This document shows, piece after piece, positions 1 to 4,335 of a DNA stretch of 5,433 bases. The notes under the pieces were generated by a model. That model ran no database searches and was not told where the DNA came from. It saw nothing but the letters and a program-made list of their open reading frames with translations. Origin of the DNA: a bacterium (GTDB lineage Bacteria; Spirochaetota; UBA4802; UBA5550); contig JAAENB010000337.1 in assembly GCA_024224995.1 (NCBI GenBank), positions 1-5,433 of the forward strand, read 5' to 3'. The stretch's first letter is position 1, and every line of letters begins with the position of its first letter. The position numbers and the translations under genes are program-made.

Positions 1-66
1 GAAACTGTGGGTATACCGGGGTTTGTTTTGCGAAGATGCTCCGGGCACGGGTTTGGTTCTGAGAGA

Positions 67-81
67 CGTTGCAGTGCAACG
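67..81. repeat. Palindrome CGTTGCA-G-TGCAACG, REP-like
   Basis: Seven-base perfect arms surround a single central G. Pairing can continue weakly outward into GAGAGA on the left and CCTTTAC on the right with mismatches. The core resembles short palindromic repeats with GTTGCA/TGCAAC arms that occur dispersed in many bacterial genomes; that family link is from memory and needs a genome-wide count. It forms the first element of the palindrome chain upstream of the reductase gene. Confidence 0.6.
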
Positions 82-87
82 CCTTTA

Positions 88-106
88 CTGGCTGGTTTCC
101 GGCCAG
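88..106. repeat. Inverted repeat, 8-bp arms with 3-nt loop
   Basis: CTGGCTGG at 88-95 pairs with CCGGCCAG at 99-106 around the loop TTT. There is one G-T wobble and otherwise full complementarity. It lies seven bases after the preceding palindrome, so the two look like parts of one composite element. Confidence 0.5.
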
Positions 107-161
107 GGTTATGGAGATTCCGGAAGGAACGCAAAAGTTTTTTGAAAATGAGTCAATTTTA

Positions 162-186
162 GCCCGGGGTTTTAACCCCATAGGGC
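162..186. repeat. Bulged hairpin around GGGGTT-TT-AACCCC
   Basis: The inner arms GGGGTT (166-171) and AACCCC (174-179) pair perfectly. The outer arms GCCC (162-165) and GGGC (183-186) pair across a three-base bulge ATA. The left part, CCGGGGTTTT at 164-173, is also a perfect ten-base complement of AAAACCCCGG at 195-204, so this hairpin competes with a larger one. Confidence 0.5.
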
Positions 187-188
187 AG

Positions 189-230
189 CAGAGCAAAACC
201 CCGGATAATATCTTCCGGGAACAGGCTCTG
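189..230. repeat. Nested inverted repeat CAGAGC / CCCGGA
   Basis: CAGAGC (189-194) pairs with GCTCTG (225-230). Inside it CCCGGA (200-205) pairs with TCCGGG (214-219) around an eight-base loop. The two helices are separated by a symmetrical internal loop of five bases on each side. Two stacked perfect helices in 42 bases are unlikely to be chance, which supports a real palindromic element. Confidence 0.5.
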
Positions 231-267
231 TTTATAAATTATTTCACCAGGGAGATTGGTATTTCTC

Positions 268-296
268 ATAGCGTGGGGCTTCCAGCCCCACGTTAT
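268..296. repeat. Strong palindrome GTGGGGCT-TCC-AGCCCCAC, REP-like
   Basis: Arms of 13 bases (268-280 and 284-296) surround the three-base loop TCC. The central nine pairs, CGTGGGGCT with AGCCCCACG, are perfect, and the single outer exception is a G-T wobble. This is the most stable hairpin of the window. GTGGGG-type arms are typical of REP-like elements moved by RAYT (TnpA-REP) transposases, but no such gene is in the window, so the family assignment is an inference. Confidence 0.65.
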
Positions 297-343
297 AAAG
301 AAAGAGGTCCTGATTTATATCTTAGTTTCTTGAGAGAGGACAT

Positions 344-349
344 AAAGGA
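344..349 (+). promoter_or_regulatory. Ribosome binding site AAAGGA of the reductase gene
   Basis: AAAGGA at 344-349 lies seven bases before the ATG at 357. The ATGs at 366 and 375 are too far from it, and the upstream ATG at 69 has no comparable site. This decides the start at 357. Confidence 0.65.
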
Positions 350-350
350 A

Positions 351-377
351 AAGAACATGAAGAACATGAAGAACATG
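351..377 (+). repeat. Triple tandem 9-mer AAGAACATG across the start codon
   Basis: Three exact copies of AAGAACATG lie at 351-359, 360-368 and 369-377. The period is a multiple of three, so each copy offers an in-frame ATG (357, 366, 375). Gain or loss of a copy would change the N-terminus by three residues (Met-Lys-Asn) and shift the distance from the ribosome binding site to alternative starts, without a frameshift. Confidence 0.9.
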
Positions 378-1391
378 GAACAGATGAGATTGGGTAAAAC
401 AGAACTACTGATATCAAGAACCGGTTTTGGCGCACTGCCAATTCAGCGGGTGGATTTTGACACCGCTCAATTACTGCTTCGCAAAGCCTATAACGCGGGA
501 ATAACTTTTTTTGATACGGCAAATATGTATAGTGACAGCGAAGAAAAAATCGGGTACGCGCTTGCCGATGTTAGAAAAGAGATTATTATCGCGAGCAAAA
601 GCGGCGCGACAAACAGGAAGGCTGTTCTGGAACATATTGATTTAAGTTTGAAAAGAATGAAAACCGGTTATATTGATATCCTGCAGCTCCATAATCCCGA
701 GGTTCTTCCGGACAATGAAGATCCTGAATCATCGTATGCTGCTCTTGTGGAAGCCAAAAAGAAAGGAAAAATCAGGTTCATTGGTATTACCTGTCATAAG
801 TATGATAACGCGGTAAAAGCCATTGAGTCCGGTCTCTATGATACAGTGCAATATCCCTTGAGTCTAATATCATCAGACAGGGAATTGCAGATTATTGACC
901 TTTGCAAAAAGCATGATATTGGCCTCATTGCAATGAAGGCGCTTTGCGGCGGAATAATAAGCAATGCTTCTGCGGCCTTTACTTTCTTAAGACAGTTCGA
1001 GAACCTGGTGCCCATTTGGGGAGTCCAGAGAGAAGAAGAACTTGATGAATTTTTAAGTCTTGAGGCAAATCCTCCGGATTTAGATGAAAAGATGAAGGCC
1101 ATTATTGAAAAAGACCGTTCCCAACTCTCAGGGGATTTTTGCCGAGGATGCGGCTACTGCATGCCATGCCCTGAAGATATTCAGATTAATTGGGTCGCCC
1201 GGATGCCATTGCTTTTACGCAGAGCTCCAACAGCAGCTTTTTTAACTGAGGTCTGGCAAGAGAAGATGAAACGTACTGAAGCATGCACAGAGTGCGGGCA
1301 GTGTATTGAACAATGTCCCTATGATTTAGATACACCGCGGCTCTTAAAAGAGGCGTATGAAGACTATAAAACTTTTTTAAAAGAAGAATAG
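357..1391 (+). CDS. Aldo/keto reductase with C-terminal 2x[4Fe-4S] ferredoxin domain
   Basis: The 344-residue product is a cytoplasmic NAD(P)H-type oxidoreductase of the COG1453 kind: an aldo/keto reductase TIM barrel followed by a ferredoxin-like tail. The barrel starts at RLGKTELLISRTGFG (residues 11-25). The catalytic tetrad is complete: Asp53 and Tyr58 in DTANMY, Lys81 in ASKSG and His112 in LQLHN. The tail has two cysteine clusters, CxxCxxCxxCP at Cys262/265/268/271 and CxxCxxCxxxCP at Cys310/313/316/320, each expected to bind a [4Fe-4S] cluster. Length and layout are normal for this group, whose physiological substrate is generally unknown. The start at 357 was chosen for its ribosome binding site; ATGs at 366, 375 and 384 are alternatives. 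It is apparently monocistronic, convergent with the next gene, and preceded by palindromic DNA. The family call is firm; the substrate cannot be read from the sequence. Confidence 0.95.
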   Translation: MKNMKNMEQMRLGKTELLISRTGFGALPIQRVDFDTAQLLLRKAYNAGITFFDTANMYSDSEEKIGYALADVRKEIIIASKSGATNRKAVLEHIDLSLKRMKTGYIDILQLHNPEVLPDNEDPESSYAALVEAKKKGKIRFIGITCHKYDNAVKAIESGLYDTVQYPLSLISSDRELQIIDLCKKHDIGLIAMKALCGGIISNASAAFTFLRQFENLVPIWGVQREEELDEFLSLEANPPDLDEKMKAIIEKDRSQLSGDFCRGCGYCMPCPEDIQINWVARMPLLLRRAPTAAFLTEVWQEKMKRTEACTECGQCIEQCPYDLDTPRLLKEAYEDYKTFLKEE

Positions 1392-1402
1392 CAAATAGCT
1401 CT

Positions 1403-1429
1403 GCCCGGCTCTCCTGGTGAGACCCGGGC
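1403..1429. terminator. Stem-loop between convergent genes, possible bidirectional terminator
   Basis: GCCCGGCTCTC (1403-1413) pairs with GAGACCCGGGC (1419-1429) around a five-base loop, with one C-C mismatch. It begins 11 bases after the reductase stop and ends 19 bases after the minus-strand gene's stop. Neither side has a proper run of T; only AT-rich sequence follows on the + strand. It may terminate weakly, block read-through between the convergent genes, or stabilise 3' ends. Confidence 0.55.
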
Positions 1430-1448
1430 GGAAATTTATTCCTGAATA

Positions 1449-2609
1449 TTAGAAATGGAACATTAATCCGGCATTAAGTGTAATTCCGGGGCGTGTTAGT
1501 TCAATGGATTCATTAAAAGATTCATAACTCCAGGATGCGTTTGATTTCATAAAACCATAGTTGTATCCAACTGAAATCATTAATGATAGCGGCATATTGT
1601 ATGCAATAAGTATGTCAAGAGAGGGATTTATAGTAATATCATGAAATGTTGTATTCTCTCGTACCCATATAGTGGTGGTTCCGCTAGTGGACGACGGTGG
1701 ATCATATTCATTAAGCCCATATATTAATTCATAATTAATGAATGCATAACCCACGTAGAGGCAAGGTTTGATGCTTAAATGTTTAAATATATGAAAAACA
1801 TATCCATAACCCAAAGAAAATTCAAACTGTTTTGTTACATCCCTGTCATTGAGGTAATATCTTTTTTTTACACTTCCTATTGTCTCGGCATAATTTTTGG
1901 AGTTGTCTCCCTCCTCCTCCGGAATGATATACATAGATGCACGGAATCCTAAGCTGTGAACAGTTTTCATATCATAATAAAATCCTACGGAAACAATTGG
2001 TTGTCCTGGTTTATTTACCTCGTCAGCAGGAGAGAGATGGTATTTTAGTCCGCCACCAACATATATTCTATAAGCAGGAGGAAGATCTTTTTCAGATTCT
2101 TCTTCCAGAAGGGCCGAATCCAGTTCTAAGCTTTTACTAAGAACTACTTTCCCTGTTTCTACTGTAATAATCCTGAGAGAAATCCGGTAAAATCCTGCCA
2201 ATTCGGAAACCGACCCAACTGTGATATACCTGGCACCAACCAGTTTCCCTACTGAGGAAACCTTATCCGAATCATATAATCCGCTCTGCTCTAATTCCAG
2301 AGAACTGATGATTTTTTCAACTTGCTTCTTTTCAGTAACAATAAATTTCATTGATTTTGAAAATCGTTCGGTTATTAATTCCGAAACCGCGAAACCAATT
2401 TTATTCTTCCTGGCTTTTTCACTTTTATTGTCGAATTCCGTGATGGCAATAGTTGTCTTATAGCCGGCGGGTATTGGGAATTCATTAATAATGTTGTCAC
2501 AAAATGTATTTATTTTGCCAACAACCTTGCTTTCAGTTGCATAAAGAGACGGGTTACATAAAAAAATGGCAAGTGCCATTATTGCTGAAATTGCTCTAAA
2601 CTTTTTCAT
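1449..2609 (-). CDS. Exported CsgG-like domain protein with C-terminal outer-membrane beta-barrel
   Basis: The 386-residue product starts with a Sec signal peptide: MKKFRA, a hydrophobic stretch at about 7-18, and a likely cleavage after Ala24 (SLYA-T). Cys18 is not in a good lipobox. Residues about 50-165 resemble the CsgG/FlgO/TolB-N fold: a beta strand IAITEFDNKS, a helix with VSELITERF, then FIVTEKKQVEKII, a VGKLVGARYITVGSV segment, and strands ending in ETGKVVLSKS. From about 180 to the end, alternating aromatic and glycine-rich strands (VGGGLKYHL, VSVGFYYDM, FSLGYGYVF, MISVGYNYG) suggest a small outer-membrane barrel, and the chain ends in Phe386, as BAM substrates do. The role is unknown; envelope assembly or sensing is only a guess. 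MKK at 2609 is preferred over an ATG at 2639 because GAGGAG lies five bases upstream of it. It is convergent with the reductase gene and divergent from the oxidoreductase gene. Confidence 0.8.
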   Translation of the reverse strand: MKKFRAISAIMALAIFLCNPSLYATESKVVGKINTFCDNIINEFPIPAGYKTTIAITEFDNKSEKARKNKIGFAVSELITERFSKSMKFIVTEKKQVEKIISSLELEQSGLYDSDKVSSVGKLVGARYITVGSVSELAGFYRISLRIITVETGKVVLSKSLELDSALLEEESEKDLPPAYRIYVGGGLKYHLSPADEVNKPGQPIVSVGFYYDMKTVHSLGFRASMYIIPEEEGDNSKNYAETIGSVKKRYYLNDRDVTKQFEFSLGYGYVFHIFKHLSIKPCLYVGYAFINYELIYGLNEYDPPSSTSGTTTIWVRENTTFHDITINPSLDILIAYNMPLSLMISVGYNYGFMKSNASWSYESFNESIELTRPGITLNAGLMFHF

Positions 2610-2614
2610 TGATT

Positions 2615-2620
2615 CTCCTC
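2615..2620 (-). promoter_or_regulatory. Ribosome binding site GAGGAG fixing the start at 2609
   Basis: On the minus strand GAGGAG is followed by AATCA and the ATG at 2609. The longer reading frame from 2639 would translate through this site, and its extra ten residues (MIKNRIRGES) precede a textbook signal peptide. The internal start is therefore the better one. Confidence 0.8.
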
Positions 2621-2674
2621 TAATTCTATTCTTAATCATGATCGGTTGAAAGAGTTTTCTACCTCTTCTACTTC

Positions 2675-2690
2675 TAAAGATACATCTTTA
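2675..2690. promoter_or_regulatory. Operator-like palindrome TAAAGAT-AC-ATCTTTA
   Basis: Perfect seven-base arms around two bases overlap both -10 candidates of the minus-strand promoter. Position and symmetry suit a repressor site, but no regulator gene is in the window, so the role is inferred. Confidence 0.35.
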
Positions 2691-2705
2691 TTATACCAAT
2701 GTCAA
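2677..2705 (-). promoter_or_regulatory. Promoter candidates for the CsgG-like gene
   Basis: Two overlapping sigma70-type readings exist on the minus strand. One has a perfect -35 TTGACA (2705-2700), a 17-base spacer and TATCTT (2682-2677). The other is an extended -10, TGGTATAAT (2698-2690), with a perfect hexamer but no clear -35. Either would give a leader of roughly 60-75 bases before the ATG at 2609. Confidence 0.55.
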
Positions 2706-2714
2706 TAACATTAG

Positions 2715-2831
2715 AATGAACGCTACGTTTAGAGCAATGAACGACAGGATTTATTGATGCTCTATTGTGGAGGTCTTTGGTTTTAGGAAAAAATTATCCT
2801 GTTGTTCATTGCTCTTCACCTAGCGTTCATT
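2715..2831. repeat. Long inverted repeat, 36-nt arms, made of GTTCATT units
   Basis: The left arm 2715-2750 and right arm 2796-2831 are complementary at 32 of 36 positions around a 45-base spacer. Each arm contains two GTTCATT units 21 bases apart: AATGAAC at 2715-2721 and 2736-2742, GTTCATT at 2804-2810 and 2825-2831. A GTTCATTGCTCT core is followed by a more variable nine-base stretch. No ORF or transposase is associated. It sits just upstream of the minus-strand promoter, between two divergent genes. It may be a MITE-like element, a structured RNA, or a cluster of protein binding sites; the sequence does not distinguish these. Confidence 0.75.
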
Positions 2832-2860
2832 GCTCTACACCTGTCGTTCATTCCCTTTCT
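2804..2860 (+). repeat. Direct 21-nt repeat array, about 2.5 units
   Basis: GTTCATT begins at 2804, 2825 and 2846, exactly 21 bases apart. The first two units share GTTCATTGCTCT plus CACCT after one variable base; the third diverges after GTTCATT into CCCTTTC. A spacing of 21 bases is two helical turns, so the units would face the same side of the DNA. Confidence 0.75.
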
Positions 2861-2861
2861 A

Positions 2862-2890
2862 TAGTCATATGTATTATTATTGTATATATT
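2862..2890 (+). promoter_or_regulatory. Possible promoter of the FAD oxidoreductase gene
   Basis: TAGTCA (2862-2867, 4 of 6 to consensus) is followed by a 17-base spacer and TATATT (2885-2890, 5 of 6). The whole stretch 2860-2930 is very AT-rich, so chance matches are likely. It would give a leader of about 50 bases. Confidence 0.3.
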
Positions 2891-2909
2891 ATAAAATATG
2901 AATAATGCA

Positions 2910-2925
2910 TTGATTTATTAATCAA
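2910..2925. promoter_or_regulatory. Palindrome TTGATT-TATT-AATCAA, possible operator
   Basis: Perfect six-base arms around four bases lie between the putative promoter and the ribosome binding site of the oxidoreductase gene. The position fits a repressor site or a small leader hairpin. AT-rich surroundings lower its weight. Confidence 0.3.
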
Positions 2926-2935
2926 AAATATATGC

Positions 2936-2941
2936 AAGGAG
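2936..2941 (+). promoter_or_regulatory. Ribosome binding site AAGGAG
   Basis: AAGGAG ends six bases before the ATG at 2948, near-ideal spacing. It confirms that start. Confidence 0.8.
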
Positions 2942-2947
2942 ATAAAA

Positions 2948-4204
2948 ATGTCTGAAAAAATCGCGATAATTGGTGGCGGGATTGCCGGTCTTACAGCGGC
3001 ATATCTATTACATGACAGGAACGAGGTGACTCTTTTTGAAAAAGATAACAGGATTGGCGGCAATGTTTATACGCTTGAAACTAAAACGGGTGAAGAGATC
3101 GATATTTCCGTGTTTTTCTGGTCTCCGCTTTTGTATCCAAACTTTGCTAAATTATTGACAAAACTTGGCATAGACCCAAAAGCGACAAAACCGATGGAGG
3201 GGTTAAGCCAATCATATCGTAATTTGCAAACCCGGAGGGATTTCTATCTCAGTTGTGATACGGCGAGACCCCGTTCGATTTTTAGTATTAAAAATTTCAA
3301 AACCGCGTTTTACCAGGTGATCGTGTTGCGGAATTATAGGAAAATTGTAAAGATGTTTAAAAAAGGGCAGCTGAAAGGAATGACTTTGAGAGAGGCAATG
3401 GAATTTTGCCCTGGGCTGAAAGGTGATCTTCTAAAGCTTGCTATTTTTCCAATCTGTGTTATGACTTCAATGCTCTGGGATGAACTTATGGATTCACCTG
3501 CTGAATTCGCGGTCGCGAAAATTGAAAAACAGGTAGGTTCCCCTAAAAAATTTTCCTCATGGAGACTCTATCCATGTAAGTCATATATCTATATTCAAAA
3601 GCTTGCAGCGTCATATGAAAAAAATATTGTTTATAATTCAACAATAGAATCCGTTACCAGGAACGACAAATCTGTTACATTGAAAATGAAAGACGGTAAG
3701 GAAGAAATATTCGATAAAGTAATTTTTGCCTGCCCTGCCGATACAGCGCTCGATCTCTTGTGGGACCCCTCCCGTGAAGAACACAGGTTATTGTCTCCCT
3801 GGAGATATAATGACGGCCTGGTAATTATTCACACCGACAGCACCAATTATCCACCGGAAGACCTCTGGGCAATGTACACGTACCTGTATACAGATATCGA
3901 TGGTGTTATCAATACTTCTATTAATTCACAATTCAGATTTCAAAATGGCGTACCCAATGATAGTGAATATATGGGCTGCCAGCATCCAAATGTGGGAATT
4001 GATGAAGACAAGATTGAGTTTAAGAGAGTTTTTAGAACGCCGGTTTATGATAATGAATCTTTTGACTCCGTCAAAGAGCTGGCATCTTTAAATGGCATAA
4101 AAAACACATATTTTTGTGGATCCCATTTCGGTTTTGGTCTTCACGAAGATGCGGTTACTTCGGCAATTGATGTTAGTAAAATGTTAGGAGCCGTATGGGA
4201 ATAG
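2948..4204 (+). CDS. FAD-dependent amine-oxidase-type oxidoreductase (COG2907-like)
   Basis: The 418-residue product is a flavoprotein of the amine oxidase/phytoene desaturase superfamily. The N-terminal Rossmann motif is complete: G9xG11xxG14 in IIGGGIAGL, the ribose-binding Glu31 in TLFEKD, and the following RIGG (35-38). A central region (about 90-290) holds the substrate domain, and AC-PAD near 260 resembles the ATPAD-type segment of the superfamily. The C-terminal FAD-contact region reads CGSHFGFGLHEDA (from Cys390). This tail and YPNFAKLLTKLGI near the N-terminus resemble COG2907, often encoded next to cyclopropane-fatty-acid synthase genes; none is in this window. The DTGFIVFN-like segment of typical COG2907 members appears altered here (EIDISVFFW), so the substrate may differ. 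Its own promoter region precedes it, and the next gene has a separate promoter. The fold is sure; the reaction is not. Confidence 0.88.
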   Translation: MSEKIAIIGGGIAGLTAAYLLHDRNEVTLFEKDNRIGGNVYTLETKTGEEIDISVFFWSPLLYPNFAKLLTKLGIDPKATKPMEGLSQSYRNLQTRRDFYLSCDTARPRSIFSIKNFKTAFYQVIVLRNYRKIVKMFKKGQLKGMTLREAMEFCPGLKGDLLKLAIFPICVMTSMLWDELMDSPAEFAVAKIEKQVGSPKKFSSWRLYPCKSYIYIQKLAASYEKNIVYNSTIESVTRNDKSVTLKMKDGKEEIFDKVIFACPADTALDLLWDPSREEHRLLSPWRYNDGLVIIHTDSTNYPPEDLWAMYTYLYTDIDGVINTSINSQFRFQNGVPNDSEYMGCQHPNVGIDEDKIEFKRVFRTPVYDNESFDSVKELASLNGIKNTYFCGSHFGFGLHEDAVTSAIDVSKMLGAVWE

Positions 4205-4212
4205 TACTCGAA

Positions 4213-4230
4213 CTGTTGTTCATTCCTTTC
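4213..4230 (+). repeat. Solitary copy of the GTTCATT-type repeat
   Basis: CTGTTGTTCATT (4213-4224) is identical to 2799-2810, and its continuation CCTTTCC matches the third upstream unit (CCCTTTC at 2853-2859) with a one-base gap. It lies nine bases after the oxidoreductase stop, so copies of the repeat bracket that gene. Confidence 0.55.
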
Positions 4231-4237
4231 CCAAATA

Positions 4238-4266
4238 TTGACGTCTTAACAATAATATTCTGTAAT
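4238..4266 (+). promoter_or_regulatory. Sigma70-like promoter for the lipoprotein gene
   Basis: TTGACG (4238-4243, 5 of 6 to consensus) is followed by a 17-base spacer and TGTAAT (4261-4266, 5 of 6). Transcription would begin near 4273, giving a leader of about 60 bases. Perfect inverted copies GTAATATT (4262-4269) and AATATTAC (4292-4299) overlap the -10 and the early leader and could be an operator or a weak hairpin. No clear rho-independent terminator for the preceding gene was found. Confidence 0.55.
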
Positions 4267-4323
4267 ATTGGAAAAATTTATTCTTAAAAAAAATATTACC
4301 GGATATAAAATAAAACATAATTA

Positions 4324-4329
4324 AAGGAC
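4324..4329 (+). promoter_or_regulatory. Ribosome binding site AAAGGA of the lipoprotein gene
   Basis: AAAGGAC lies just upstream of the ATG at 4336, with six bases between AAAGGA and the start codon. With the signal-peptide-like start that follows, it fixes the beginning of this gene. Confidence 0.65.
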
Positions 4330-4335
4330 AAAACC

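Larger units (their letters stand above)
1..356. other. Non-coding region with clustered palindromes, no convincing gene
   Basis: No reading frame here looks like a protein. The reductase frame stays open back to an ATG at 69, but that extension is built from palindromic DNA and has no ribosome binding site or family resemblance. Frame 1 is open from base 1 to a stop at 160-162 and could in principle be the tail of a gene that begins outside the window, but its composition gives no support. Between about 67 and 296 there are at least five inverted repeats, listed separately. The motif CCGGGGTTT occurs at 16-24 and 164-172, and inverted at 196-204. No strong promoter for the downstream gene was recognised. 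Confidence 0.6.

Noticed and set aside
69..356. N-terminal extension of the reductase frame by 96 residues from an ATG at 69
   Set aside because: It is built from palindromic non-coding DNA, has no ribosome binding site at 69, and aldo/keto reductases of this group start near the RLGKT motif. A good site precedes 357.
1937..2463. Plus-strand reading frames of 67 and 80 codons inside the CsgG-like gene
   Set aside because: They lie antisense to a well-supported gene, have no protein-like composition and no ribosome binding site of note.
2610..2639. Start of the CsgG-like gene at the upstream ATG (2639)
   Set aside because: The extra ten residues would be encoded by the GAGGAG ribosome binding site region, and they would push the signal peptide inward. 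The ATG at 2609 gives a textbook signal peptide.
2715..2860. CRISPR array
   Set aside because: The units are about 12 conserved bases at 21-base spacing, in both orientations, without unique spacers of normal length and without cas genes.
2848..3063. Minus-strand reading frame of 71 codons across the intergenic repeat and the start of the oxidoreductase gene
   Set aside because: It covers the FAD-binding motif of a clear gene on the other strand, and its end derives from repeat DNA.
4205..4300. Rho-independent terminator after the oxidoreductase gene
   Set aside because: Only AT-rich AATATT pairings exist, with no G+C-rich stem followed by a T run. The A run at about 4284-4293 is on the wrong strand for plus-strand termination.
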